A DNA stretch of 64,000 nt from Flavobacterium psychrophilum. GTDB taxonomy: Bacteria; Bacteroidota; Bacteroidia; Flavobacteriales; Flavobacteriaceae. Location: positions 62,001-126,000 of the forward strand of contig CAMCFT010000002.1 of assembly GCA_945874225.1 (NCBI GenBank), given 5' to 3'. Below are positions 35,563-44,781 of the stretch, one piece after another. Position 1 is the stretch's first letter, and each line of letters starts with the position of its first letter. Made by a program: the position numbers and the translations under genes. The notes beneath the pieces are model-generated. The model made no database searches, was not told where the DNA came from, and saw only the letters and a list, made by a program, of their open reading frames with translations.

Positions 35563-37203
35563 TTAATGCAGATTAACCCAGGTTAGTACTGTAGGAACCT
35601 CTGCTTCTACATAGGTTTTGAAAGCACAATCAAAACCTCCTCCATCCGGAGAACCACCATAATAATATTGACCCCCTGAATATGTATCACCATCTGTCAA
35701 ACCCCAATCATAACAAATACCCCCACAATTAACCGCCGGATCAACTAAGGTAACGTGAATAGTGTATTGGCTACCTGCTACTACACTCACTCCTGAAAGA
35801 TTAAACGTATACCAAACAGTTCCTCCGCTTGGTATAGTAAATGTTTGTGTACTTAATATTGGACCTGAAACCCCATCACCCGACCTGATGGTAATATTTA
35901 CGGCAGTTGCTCCCCTCATACCAGACGCTAAAGGAAGCTCAATGGATGATAAATTACCTGAAATTCCAGCAGTAAAGCTTTGCGCTCTATCTTCTCCTCC
36001 GCCATTATTTATACTTGTCTGTTGTTGGTCAATAAGAGGTAAACCAAAAGCAGTCCCAAGTGTATAGCCTTGGAATTTAGATACTGTTGTATTATATAGT
36101 ATCATTCCTTCCACGGGTGTTAAAGCATCACGTTGTGCCGTAGTCATTCTCGGCATTAATAGGGCTCCAGTAGTTGAGTTTATTTCTAAAGCAGCACTGC
36201 TGTTAGGCGATGTAGTGCCAATTCCAATCTGTGGGGCTGTAATCGTCCCACTAGTATTTACATTGGTTACTTGGGTGTTTCCTAATTGAATGGTATTGTT
36301 TGCTGCTACTTTTGCATTATAACCAATAGCTGTTGTATTAGATAAAGCTCCTGACACTACATCTGCAGCTTCCCCTAAAGCAGTGTTATAGGAACCTGAA
36401 TTGTTATTTAAAAGTGCATTTTTACCCACGGCAGTGTTTTTGTTTCCAGTGGTAAAAAACTTAAGAGCATTCGTTCCAATAGCAGTATTTTCACTTCCGT
36501 CTATATTGGACAATAGCGCACTTTGACCAACAGCAACATTATCATTTCCTGAAATATTATCTCTAAGTGCCGTTTTTCCAACTGCTGTATTTACGTTTCC
36601 AATCGTGTTTTTTTGAAGTGCAATTAGTCCAATTGCCGTATTGTCCGACCCAGTAGTGTTGCTTTGCAAGGCATTTGATCCTAAAACAGTATTAGAACTC
36701 ACCGCTCCTGAACCTTTACCAACTGTTAGACCATTCACTTTTAAATCATAAGCCCCTAAATCGACTGCTGTTGTTGCTCCTGTATAAGGAACACCGGCAG
36801 AACCGCTTTTGGCAGCATACAAAGCATACGGCACACTCAATAATTGGCTTGTACCAATGATGGTATAATTAGTTCCGCCTGTAGGATCAGTTTCGGTTTT
36901 AATGAAATAAGGCCCCGCTGACCAATCAATAGACGAAAAAGTGCCACTAACCACATTACCACTTCCTATTGCAATGCTTACTAATCCATTGGCATTAGTG
37001 GTTGATGTTTGCGTTTCTACATAAGATGTGGATCCAGTTGATGAACCTTGCAAAATACTAATTTGAATGCTTATTGGTGTACTGACCACCAAAGCACCAC
37101 TGGTGTTACGAATCACTGCTTGATAACTCATAGTTTGGGGTGCCTGAGCCAACACATGGACAGTTAGTATAACTAAAAACAAAAGGGTAAATAATTTTCT
37201 CAT
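35563..37203 (-). CDS. Secreted modular protein with YadA-head-like repeats
   Basis: 546 aa, signal peptide MRKLFTLLFLVILTVHVLAQ. The N-terminal module (about 21-135, APQTMSYQAVIRNTSGALVV to LLSVPYALYAA) is shared with the next three genes upstream. About residues 165-300 hold 14-residue-type beta-roll repeats (NTAIGLIALQKNT, NTAVGKTALRDNI, NVAVGQSALLSNI, NTAIGTNALKFFT, NTAVGKNALLNNN), the Hep_Hag/YadA-head pattern of trimeric surface adhesins. Then a conserved ALEINSTTGALLMPRMT segment and a C-terminal beta-rich domain. No YadA anchor or T9SS tail is present. Surface or extracellular role is inferred. Confidence 0.78.
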   Translation of the reverse strand: MRKLFTLLFLVILTVHVLAQAPQTMSYQAVIRNTSGALVVSTPISIQISILQGSSTGSTSYVETQTSTTNANGLVSIAIGSGNVVSGTFSSIDWSAGPYFIKTETDPTGGTNYTIIGTSQLLSVPYALYAAKSGSAGVPYTGATTAVDLGAYDLKVNGLTVGKGSGAVSSNTVLGSNALQSNTTGSDNTAIGLIALQKNTIGNVNTAVGKTALRDNISGNDNVAVGQSALLSNIDGSENTAIGTNALKFFTTGNKNTAVGKNALLNNNSGSYNTALGEAADVVSGALSNTTAIGYNAKVAANNTIQLGNTQVTNVNTSGTITAPQIGIGTTSPNSSAALEINSTTGALLMPRMTTAQRDALTPVEGMILYNTTVSKFQGYTLGTAFGLPLIDQQQTSINNGGGEDRAQSFTAGISGNLSSIELPLASGMRGATAVNITIRSGDGVSGPILSTQTFTIPSGGTVWYTFNLSGVSVVAGSQYTIHVTLVDPAVNCGGICYDWGLTDGDTYSGGQYYYGGSPDGGGFDCAFKTYVEAEVPTVLTWVNLH

Positions 37204-37208
37204 AACTG

Positions 37209-37685
37209 CTAGTTTTTAATGATTTTGAATGTTTTTAATTCAGCATTATTTTGATTGACTTTCAGGAGATAGACTCCTGCAGCTAAAGATTGCATGCCAA
37301 TGGTAGTTTCAGATTGGTTGACCAGAGCATTTGCAATAGTTCTGCCGATACCATCATACAAGACATAACTTAAATCGTTTAGTGTTAAATCGCTTACCGC
37401 CAAGACAATTTGGTCCGTCGTTGGGTTGGGATACGTCCGTATCGATAATGTTACTGCCGTAATCTCCGGATTACTCAAGGCAACAATCTCATATGCATGT
37501 TGAATACCCTGTTCTACAGAGCCATTCGAACCCGAATGGGTGGTGTAAAATACCTGCCCTATTGAGTAACTGGCGGTGCCCCCACTTCCTGTGGCTTCCC
37601 CTCCTACTGCTACGGTGTTACTTTGTGCCGAAAGCCTCGTCAAGCTCAGCAGGAAAAATAAGGCGAATGTTATTGTGTTTTTCAT
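37209..37685 (-). CDS. Small T9SS type A sorting-domain protein
   Basis: 158 aa. Signal peptide (MKNTITFALFFLLSLTRLSAQ), a short middle (VAVGGEATGSGGTASYSIGQVFY), and a C-terminal type A sorting domain for the type IX secretion system: IRTYPNPTTDQIVLAV, then YDGIGRTIAN, AAGVYLLKVNQNN and KTFKIIKN. The sorting domain directs export across the outer membrane in gliding Bacteroidota. The cargo part is tiny, so it may act as a surface tag or partner for the adjacent secreted proteins. It is 5 bases from the next gene, so co-transcribed. Confidence 0.85.
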   Translation of the reverse strand: MKNTITFALFFLLSLTRLSAQSNTVAVGGEATGSGGTASYSIGQVFYTTHSGSNGSVEQGIQHAYEIVALSNPEITAVTLSIRTYPNPTTDQIVLAVSDLTLNDLSYVLYDGIGRTIANALVNQSETTIGMQSLAAGVYLLKVNQNNAELKTFKIIKN

Positions 37686-37696
37686 AGTATTTGAAT

Positions 37697-38812
37697 TTAA
37701 ATTTTTAATAATCTAATATAATGCCCCTCATTATTTTCGTAATTTAATGAAAAGGTTGCAAAATAATCTCCCATTCCAACACCGTTATAGGCAGGTAGTA
37801 CATCTGAACACCAAAAAATTGTTTTATGTGTTAGAAACCACCCAGCAGGATGATTGCCTTCCCAAATAAAAGGATCAGGCGGACCCATCGTCATTGCAAA
37901 ACCTGTCCTATACCCTCCATTTAGTACACTAAACCCATAGTCATTAGTTCCGTTAAAAGCTGCACTTCTTAGTTTTGGCGAACAAGCAGCCCACCCCCCA
38001 GTATTTTCAAATAAAACATTCCATTCTGCCATTGTAGGAATACGATAACCTACTGGTGCTAAACCCCTAGGATCTTCTACGGCATAGTGGTTGTACATTT
38101 TCCCGTAAATGGCATCATTAGCAGGGTCGTTGTTCAAATGGCACCAAGCACCTGTAGTTAGGCTTGCCCAAGCTGTAGGGTCTTGTACTTCAGGAATAGG
38201 CGTTCCGTCTCTATAGGTCGTTACATTTAAGTTGGTGGAGGTCCAAGTTTGTGTTCCTATAACAACGGTAGTAAGTATTGGCGATATCAATCCAGCTACC
38301 TGCGTTTGCAAAGCAGTGATTTGCGCTTGCATTGAGGCATTATTCGATATCTGTGCGGTAATTGCATCCGCCTGAGCCGTGGTAATCCCGTTTTTTGCAT
38401 ACATCGCATACGGCACACTCAGTATTTCCTGCGTACCGGTAATGCTATAGTTGCTCCCACCTGTAGGGTCGGTTTCGGTTTTTATGAAATAAGGTCCTGT
38501 TGCCCAATCAATATCTGTAAAAGTGCCGGAGGTGGCAGTGCCATTTCCTATTTGTAGGCTCACCAAGCCATTAGCATTGGTAGTAGCCGTTTGAGTTTCT
38601 ACATATACTGCCGTGCCGGATGCGCTGCCTTGCAACACGCTAAGTTGTATACCCACTGTGGTGTTCGCCACAAGTGCATTGCTACTGTTGCGAATCACCG
38701 ACTGGTAACTCATTTTTTGTGGCGCTTGGGCATTGGCCTGTTGCGTTAAGCATACACTGGCGGTGAGTAAGAGACTGGTTAGGAGTAAATTGATTTTCTT
38801 CATTGTTTTCAT
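37697..38812 (-). CDS. Secreted FISUMP-domain protein
   Basis: 371 aa. Signal peptide, then the shared N-terminal module (QAPQKMSYQSVIRNSSNALV to EILSVPYAMYA), then a short helical linker, then a FISUMP (Fibrobacter succinogenes major paralogous) domain: QTWTSTNLNVTTYRDGTPIP, ...YGKMYNHYAVEDPRGLAPVGYRIPT and AFNGTNDYGFSVLNGGYR. FISUMP domains occur in extracellular lipoproteins and adhesin-like proteins of Bacteroidota; the function is unknown. A close paralogue follows 11 bases further upstream (genes in the same direction). Confidence 0.8.
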   Translation of the reverse strand: MKTMKKINLLLTSLLLTASVCLTQQANAQAPQKMSYQSVIRNSSNALVANTTVGIQLSVLQGSASGTAVYVETQTATTNANGLVSLQIGNGTATSGTFTDIDWATGPYFIKTETDPTGGSNYSITGTQEILSVPYAMYAKNGITTAQADAITAQISNNASMQAQITALQTQVAGLISPILTTVVIGTQTWTSTNLNVTTYRDGTPIPEVQDPTAWASLTTGAWCHLNNDPANDAIYGKMYNHYAVEDPRGLAPVGYRIPTMAEWNVLFENTGGWAACSPKLRSAAFNGTNDYGFSVLNGGYRTGFAMTMGPPDPFIWEGNHPAGWFLTHKTIFWCSDVLPAYNGVGMGDYFATFSLNYENNEGHYIRLLKI

Positions 38813-38823
38813 ACTATTTGAAT

Positions 38824-39921
38824 TTAATCTTTGATTAATCTGATGTAATTTCCGCAGTTGCTAGGTTTATTGTTAGAATCAATTGAACAGCCTTGACTTA
38901 ACAGAATATTGTTATTATTGCCTATAGCATCACTTGACCAAAAACGAGTTGAATCCGAGAAAAATTCGCCAGCCAATTGAGAATGTCTAGGGTCAGGGCC
39001 AACTATTGCATCACCAAACCTTACGCCTCCATTTAATGCAGAAAATCCAGTAGTATTAGTACCTCCATAAAAGCTAGAACTCATTAAAGCAGGTGCATTA
39101 TAATATGAAGTATTTGAATAACATGTAGTTCCCATTGGGATAGTTTGTATCATAGTATCATATTCAGCAAGTGTTGGAATATGATACCCTACTGGTGCTA
39201 AACCTCTTGGGTCTTCTACGGCATAGTGGTTGTACATTTTTCCATAAATATAATTGGCTGGGTCATTGTTAAGATAGCACCAGGCACCTGTAGTTAAATT
39301 TGCCCAAGCAGTACCATCTTGCACCTCAGGAATAGGCGTTCCGTCTCTGTAGGTAGCAACATTTAAGTTGGTGGAGGTCCAAGTTTGTGTTCCTATAACA
39401 ACGGTAGGATGCGGTATCAATCCGGCTACTTGTGCTTGCAGAGAAGAGATTTGCGTTTGCATAGCGATTATATAAGTTTGATCAATTCCTCCTGTTAAAG
39501 CAGTAGAAGTTTTTGCATGCAAAGCATACGGCACACTCAAAATTTCCTGCGTACCGGTTATAGTATAGTTACTTCCACCTGCGGGGTCGGTTTCGGTTTT
39601 AATGAAATAAGGTCCGTTTGCCCAATCAATACCTGCAAAGGTTCCTGTTGTGGCAGTACCATTTCCTATTTGTAGGCTCAGTAAGCCATTAGCATTGGTA
39701 GTAGCCGTTTGCGTCTCTACATATACTGCCGTTCCGGATGCGATGCCTTGCAACACGCTAAGTTGAATGCCTACTAGGGTATTCGCCAACAAAGCATTGC
39801 TGCTATTGCGAATGACTGATTGGTAACTCATTTTTTGAGGTGCTTGGGCATTGGTCTGCTGCGTCAAGAATACACTGGCTGTGAGTAACAGACCAGTAAG
39901 GAGGGAATAGATATTTTTCAT
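38824..39921 (-). CDS. Secreted FISUMP-domain protein, paralogue
   Basis: 365 aa with the same architecture as the neighbouring gene: signal peptide, shared module, short helical linker, FISUMP domain (QTWTSTNLNVATYRDGTPIP, YGKMYNHYAVEDPRGLAPVG). The two genes are near-identical over the module and the first part of FISUMP and diverge at the C-terminus. Product of recent duplication. Ligand or partner unknown. Confidence 0.8.
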   Translation of the reverse strand: MKNIYSLLTGLLLTASVFLTQQTNAQAPQKMSYQSVIRNSSNALLANTLVGIQLSVLQGIASGTAVYVETQTATTNANGLLSLQIGNGTATTGTFAGIDWANGPYFIKTETDPAGGSNYTITGTQEILSVPYALHAKTSTALTGGIDQTYIIAMQTQISSLQAQVAGLIPHPTVVIGTQTWTSTNLNVATYRDGTPIPEVQDGTAWANLTTGAWCYLNNDPANYIYGKMYNHYAVEDPRGLAPVGYHIPTLAEYDTMIQTIPMGTTCYSNTSYYNAPALMSSSFYGGTNTTGFSALNGGVRFGDAIVGPDPRHSQLAGEFFSDSTRFWSSDAIGNNNNILLSQGCSIDSNNKPSNCGNYIRLIKD

Positions 39922-39995
39922 TTTGTTTCTTTTTTATGTATTGCTGTACTTCTTTTTTTAGAAAACAAACCGGCTTCGCGGTTTATTTTAAATTG

Positions 39996-42197
39996 TTAAA
40001 AAGAACGTACTGCACGAATATAGTAATTGGCGCTCTTACCACCAGTGCTTTGAGTACCATTGTAAAAGTAATTAGCAGCTGCAAGGGTGTTACTGATCTC
40101 AGTAGAACTCCAATACCAGTAACCAGCAAAACCTCCAATTACTGTTCTATTTATATATAAATTATTCAATTCATCTTTACTTGGTAAATACCAATCGGTA
40201 TACCCACCTCCTTGATATGCTCGCGCCAATCCTGCTGCATAGTTTGTAGCTGTTGCACCTTGACTTGCAATAATAGTATTGGTATTTGAAAATCCTGTTC
40301 CTACAGCTGTTCCTGTAGCGCTTGTAATTGTACTACTTCCATTCCACCACTTAATACTTGTGCTTTGGTCTGATGTTGCTGCTATTAGACCGTGGATTTC
40401 GCCTGCAACATAACCAAGATCACCACTTTTTAGAAAATAGGCAACAATACCTCCTTGGTAAGGAGTACCTACTCCTGCTCCATGACTTATTTGTGTACCG
40501 TAAGCGGTGCCAATTGCATTAGTAGCATAGGCACGTACATAATAAGTTGTACCATAAATTAAACCAGTGAGACTAGTGGCAAAAGCGCCTGTAGTTCCGC
40601 CTTCGGTAGTTATATAATCAGCTAAAGTGGGGTTTGGGCTGGTACTCCAACAGATACCTCTGGCTATGATTGTACTTCCACCATCATTGGTAATTGCCCC
40701 TCCAGTTGTGAATGTTGAAGTTGCAATATTTGTTGATGGGGCAGTTGTTACAGTTGGTATGGAAAGTGACGCAAAAACCATTAGTGGTCCGTAAGAGGTA
40801 CCTGCTGCATTAGTAGCATACGCTCGAACATAATAGACTGTATTTACACTTAAACCTACGAGGGTACTAGTAAAGGCACCTGTTGTACCGGTTTCGGTAG
40901 TTATGAAATCAGCTACAGTGGGGTTTGAGTTGGAACTACTCCAACATATCCCTCTTGCCGAAATAGGGGAACTTCCTTGACTTGTAATAGTCCCCCCACT
41001 TGTGGCTGTTGAAGTTGTAATATTTGTTGCTGCAGAAGTTGATGTAACTATTGGCAGTATTATTAGGGTTGTAAAGCTTATTTGTTCACCGTAAGCGGTG
41101 CCAATTTCATTACTAGCATAGGCACGTACATAATAAGTTGTTCCCAAAATTAAGCCCGTGAGGCTACTGGTATAAGTGCCAGCATAGGGACTTGGGTCGG
41201 TAGTTCTAGAATTGTATATAGTTGGGTTTGGGCTTGTACTCCAACATACGCCTTTTGCGAGAATAGTGTAACCTCCATCATCTGTCATATTACCGCCACT
41301 TGTGGCTGTTGAAGTTGTAATATTTGTTGCTGCAGTAGTTGATGCAACGGTAGGAAATGAACCCGAAGCTCCAGCTCCCATTAAATTTCTCCACATTCCT
41401 CCAGAAAACACTTGTAATTCACCACCAATATATACAGGTCCACAATCGGTACAAAATAAAACAAGTCCAGTTGCAGGGTAACCGTAGTATCCAATAGCGT
41501 TGCGTTCTGCATAGGTCATTCTTGGTGGTAAAAACCCTTGAGTGGTAGAGTTAACTTCTAATTTTGCAGATGGTTCGGGAGTAATTGTACCAACACCCAG
41601 TGTGCCATTTGCTGCGATATTAGCACTGAATATTTTATTTCCTGCAAATGTTTGCGTATCTGTAGTTACTACACCACCGTAGGTAACATCTGCGGGTGTT
41701 AAACTCAATACGCCTGAGGTTATAGTACCACCATTAGCCGCAGACGAACTGCCTATAGCACCCATTGTGGTAGCATCGCCACTTTTGGCAGCATATAACG
41801 CATAGGGCACACTCAGTATTTCCTGCGTACCGGTAATGGTATAGTTGCTCCCACCTGCCGGGTCGGTTTCGGTTTTGATGAAATAAGGTCCTGTTGCCCA
41901 GTCAATACCTGCAAAAGTGCCTGTGGTGGCAGTGCCATTTCCTATTTGTAGGCTCACCAAGCCATTAGCATTGGTAGTAGCGGTTTGGGTTTCTACATAG
42001 ACCGCCGTGCCGGATGCGCTGCCTTGCAACACGCTAAGTTGAATGCCTACTGCGGCGTTCGCCAACAAAGCATTGCTGCTGTTGCGAAGCACCGACTGGT
42101 AACTCATTTTTTGTGGCGCTTGGGCACTGGCCTGCTGCGTTAAGAATACACTGGCGGTGAGTAACAGACTGGTTAAGATGGAATTGATTTTTTTCAT
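39996..42197 (-). CDS. Large secreted modular protein with Fn3-like repeats and DUF1566-type end
   Basis: 733 aa from the ATG at 42197 (the 29 upstream in-frame residues are not signal-like). Signal peptide and shared N-terminal module, then a segment ending LEVNSTTQGFLPPRMT. About 280-560 holds three fibronectin-type repeats (motifs ATNITTSTATSGG, GICWSTSPNPT and YYVRAYATN-GTAYG). About 560-733 is a DUF1566-like (Lcl) domain with GGIVAYFLKSGDLGYVAGEIHG and WYLPSKDELNNLYINR. DUF1566 is found in extracellular proteins and can bind carbohydrate-type ligands in related families. Function here is inferred to be adhesion or surface binding. Confidence 0.78.
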   Translation of the reverse strand: MKKINSILTSLLLTASVFLTQQASAQAPQKMSYQSVLRNSSNALLANAAVGIQLSVLQGSASGTAVYVETQTATTNANGLVSLQIGNGTATTGTFAGIDWATGPYFIKTETDPAGGSNYTITGTQEILSVPYALYAAKSGDATTMGAIGSSSAANGGTITSGVLSLTPADVTYGGVVTTDTQTFAGNKIFSANIAANGTLGVGTITPEPSAKLEVNSTTQGFLPPRMTYAERNAIGYYGYPATGLVLFCTDCGPVYIGGELQVFSGGMWRNLMGAGASGSFPTVASTTAATNITTSTATSGGNMTDDGGYTILAKGVCWSTSPNPTIYNSRTTDPSPYAGTYTSSLTGLILGTTYYVRAYASNEIGTAYGEQISFTTLIILPIVTSTSAATNITTSTATSGGTITSQGSSPISARGICWSSSNSNPTVADFITTETGTTGAFTSTLVGLSVNTVYYVRAYATNAAGTSYGPLMVFASLSIPTVTTAPSTNIATSTFTTGGAITNDGGSTIIARGICWSTSPNPTLADYITTEGGTTGAFATSLTGLIYGTTYYVRAYATNAIGTAYGTQISHGAGVGTPYQGGIVAYFLKSGDLGYVAGEIHGLIAATSDQSTSIKWWNGSSTITSATGTAVGTGFSNTNTIIASQGATATNYAAGLARAYQGGGYTDWYLPSKDELNNLYINRTVIGGFAGYWYWSSTEISNTLAAANYFYNGTQSTGGKSANYYIRAVRSF

Positions 42198-42278
42198 AGA
42201 GTTAAGCTTATTTAGAATAGATAAGAATAGAATACTCGCGAAAATCGTTTTTTGCCGGCAAAACGTCAAATAAAAAGC

Positions 42279-42320
42279 CCCCAACTTGTTTACATTTTTA
42301 AAAATGGAAACAAGTTGGGG
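42279..42320 (-). terminator. Terminator of the AraC-type regulator gene
   Basis: Arms CCCCAACTTGTTT (42279-42291) and AAACAAGTTGGGG (42308-42320) with an inner ATTTTT/AAAAAT. Read on the minus strand, the hairpin is followed by GCTTTTTATTT, an intrinsic-terminator pattern. Confidence 0.75.
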
Positions 42321-42484
42321 TATAAAAGATTGTTTTTCGAAGATTTGACCAGCGCTTTACAATCAACAATTCTGATGGTTTTATCAATACAATCGATTGA
42401 AAGTAAGGATTTTAATAAATTAAAGGGAAGTGCTTTTTGACTTTTTTAGAGCCGTATATTATTTATCGCCAAAAAAAGCCTTTT

Positions 42485-43729
42485 TTAGGAAACTGACTTT
42501 AAATAAGTACTTGGAGTTGTACCGGTAGAATTTTTAAAAGCCCTGATAAAGGTGTTTTGAGAAGAAAAACCACATCTCAAGGAAATGGATTGCAACGTAA
42601 AATTATCGGTTTCACCTTGACCAATAAGAATTTTTGCCTCTTCGATACGCAAGCTATTGCGCCAATCAGAAAAGGACATTTTTTTGATATCATTAAAAAA
42701 GTAGGTCAAATGGTGGGCCGGAATACCAGATTCGTTCGAAATCTGGTTGAGTTTAAAGTCGGAATTTAAAAAGACTTTTCTTTCCTTGAAACTTTGTAAA
42801 GCAGTCGCAATAGTTTTCCGGTATTCAGGAGTAAACAACTGAAGTTCACTCTTCGAAATTTGATCTAGAGATTCCTCTTTGATGGAAAAATTGGATACTT
42901 TAGAATTGGATGGAGTGGCATTGTTTGCTTGTTTTTCTTCAGTCGCCATTGATTCTAATTTTAAATCTACCGGCAAGCCATACATAATATGTGGAAAAAA
43001 CAGAATAACCATATTCATTCCCACATAAACCAAAGAAGCAAAAAGAAGGGCTACACTGGCGCGATTCAGGAAAATAGATTTATCATCATAGAGCCATACA
43101 TTAGCCATAGCTACCGTAAAATTAATGGTGATAATCGTTAAGATAGAGGCAAAAATGATTAGCCAATTCTTAATCAGTTTGTATTGATTGGTGTGGATTA
43201 TAGATCGATTGGCGGGTTTTTTATAATGCCATAGTAAATACCAAAGCGCAATGGAATAAAAATAAGTATGCAACACATTGAATACTTGGTCTATTTTATG
43301 GGGAAATATACTATTTAAATGAAAGGGCGCTATATTCCAGTTTTCACTATACAAATTTTGAGCAACCATAAGTTTGTAATCCCAACTCGAAAAAAAATAA
43401 GGGGTATAACCAATAAAAGAAAGTACAAAAAGAACGAAATGCAAATAATCGGTTTTGATGAGTTTACTGTTGTCCCTCAAAATGCTTCTCATATAGAAAA
43501 AGGCAAAAGGCCCTATCAAATAAAAAAAGGCATGTACACAGGTGAAAAAGGCAATTTTATTTAGCGATTTGCCATAAAAAAAGTAAAAATTCTCCAGTAC
43601 ATACAAAGAGGCCACAAACAAAAAACTAGCTAAATAACGATTCGCAGTTAGGTACCCTTTATTAAAATAAAGGAGAACCAAAGGCAAAAACAAGCCTAGT
43701 AAACAAGTAAATGCAATCGTTGAATCCAA
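42485..43729 (-). CDS. AraC-family regulator with N-terminal multi-helix membrane domain
   Basis: 414 aa. Residues about 1-250 hold seven or so hydrophobic segments, so the sensor part sits in the inner membrane. The last ~100 residues form the two helix-turn-helix AraC DNA-binding domain: LNQISNESGIPAHHLTYFFND then FTLQSISLRCGFSSQNTFIRAFKNSTGTTPSTYL, with the signature GFSSQNTFIRAFK-TTPSTY. This is a common Bacteroidota type, sensing an envelope signal and switching nearby genes. The four secreted-protein genes lie downstream in the same direction, so a role in their control is plausible but unproven. A terminator follows it. Confidence 0.85.
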   Translation of the reverse strand: MDSTIAFTCLLGLFLPLVLLYFNKGYLTANRYLASFLFVASLYVLENFYFFYGKSLNKIAFFTCVHAFFYLIGPFAFFYMRSILRDNSKLIKTDYLHFVLFVLSFIGYTPYFFSSWDYKLMVAQNLYSENWNIAPFHLNSIFPHKIDQVFNVLHTYFYSIALWYLLWHYKKPANRSIIHTNQYKLIKNWLIIFASILTIITINFTVAMANVWLYDDKSIFLNRASVALLFASLVYVGMNMVILFFPHIMYGLPVDLKLESMATEEKQANNATPSNSKVSNFSIKEESLDQISKSELQLFTPEYRKTIATALQSFKERKVFLNSDFKLNQISNESGIPAHHLTYFFNDIKKMSFSDWRNSLRIEEAKILIGQGETDNFTLQSISLRCGFSSQNTFIRAFKNSTGTTPSTYLKSVS

Positions 43730-44071
43730 ATTAAATTAAATTATTAATTTAAAAATCAAAATTAACCTTTAATATTAACAATAAACTATTTGATAAGACG
43801 TATATTTACGAATAAGTGATAAATTAAAATAAAGTGTTGATAAGTTAAAAAAAAGAGAAGTTCTACAGTAATAAAGTCCGCACTATAATAAGGAAAAATC
43901 TTGTGGTAAACTACCATTATTGTTAAGACAACCTGGAAGAATTTCTGTCAGACTAATTTATCTTTTTCATAAGCATTATGCATTGATTTTACCGCGGTAA
44001 TTCAGATAAGTTACCGCGGTAAGTTATATGAGTTACCGCGGTAACTTATATAGGTTACCGCGGTAACTTAA
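43730..44071. other. Regulatory gap between the AraC gene and the HU-like gene
   Basis: About 340 bases, AT-rich and without ORF on the left; the right end is the palindrome array at 43989-44066. Divergent promoters for the two genes must lie here. Confidence 0.6.
43989..44066. promoter_or_regulatory. Array of four TTACCGCGGTAA palindromes at 22-bp spacing
   Basis: Perfect 12-bp palindromes at 43989-44000, 44011-44022, 44033-44044 and 44055-44066, each starting 22 bases after the last. The spacers differ in sequence. The final site ends 5 bases before the TTG of the HU-like gene's promoter. Confidence 0.85.
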
Positions 44072-44101
44072 TTGTTGCGTCAAGACAGAACATTATCTTT
44101 G
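44072..44101 (+). promoter_or_regulatory. Full-consensus promoter of the HU-like gene
   Basis: TTG (44072-44074), exactly 19 bases, then TATCTTTG (44094-44101): the ideal TTG-N19-TAnnTTTG. Start codon 44142 lies 40 bases further. Confidence 0.8.
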
Positions 44102-44141
44102 TACTAACCAACCAATCGAAACCAATTTAACAACAAATAAT

Positions 44142-44528
44142 ATGCCCATTACCATCACCCCTATCGGGAAGACGAGCCCCACAAATCCGGATGCTCCGAT
44201 GCTGTATTACCCCAAAGCAACCAAAACAGGCGAAATAGATTTAGAAGAACTTTCAGACCAAATTGCCTATAGTTCTGCCTTAACCCAATCCGATTGTTAT
44301 GCCGTAATCATTAGTTTAGTGGCTACCGTTTCGCGAGAATTGGATGCTGGAAAAATAGTGAGACTGGGAGATTTAGGCGCTTTTCAAATTAGTGTAAAAG
44401 GAACTGGTAGTAACACTCCAGAAGCTGTGTCACCAAAAAATGTACTATCTGCTTCGGTGATTTTTAGATCCGGCAAGAAGTTTAAAACGATGCTCAAGGG
44501 GTTGCGGTTTGTAAGAAAGGGGAAATAA
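44142..44528 (+). CDS. HU-like DNA-binding protein (HU-HIG type)
   Basis: 128 aa. The IHF/HU fold is seen in the central IDLEELSDQIAYSSALTQSDCYAVIISLVATVSRELDAGKIVRLGDLGAFQISVKG; the basic C-terminus (RSGKKFKTMLKGLRFVRKGK) replaces the usual HU arm. This is the Bacteroidota HU-HIG family, with a less conserved N-terminus (MPITITPIGKTSPTNPDAPM). It binds DNA without strong sequence preference and may act as an architectural protein. Its strong promoter with four palindromes upstream shows it is tightly regulated. Single-gene unit. Confidence 0.85.
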   Translation: MPITITPIGKTSPTNPDAPMLYYPKATKTGEIDLEELSDQIAYSSALTQSDCYAVIISLVATVSRELDAGKIVRLGDLGAFQISVKGTGSNTPEAVSPKNVLSASVIFRSGKKFKTMLKGLRFVRKGK

Positions 44529-44781
44529 TATTTCAACTAAAACCTTCTAAATTGACGCCCAGCTGGCAGGTTCATAAAAAAATTAGATAGCCCATTTCAT
44601 GAGTGGCTTCGCCAGTTCGACCTTCGATCAGGGTAACGGAGCTATGGTTTTCATTAATAAAGTGAAACGCCTTTCAAAAGTTGCAATATCTATGTTCGTA
44701 TCTATCAGTTGGCAGGCCAATGGGGTTAAAAAAATTTAATGAATGAATTTCACCCAATGGGCTATTATTCTAATTTAAAAA

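Noticed and set aside
35563..42197. Phase-variable invertible locus
   Set aside because: No inverted-repeat-flanked promoter and no recombinase gene were seen; only direct duplications.
42252..42440. 62-aa plus-strand frame
   Set aside because: Reads through the terminator hairpin and has no supporting signal.
43989..44066. CRISPR or REP sequence
   Set aside because: Only a 12-bp perfect palindrome with 10-base spacers directly ahead of a promoter; better explained as operators.
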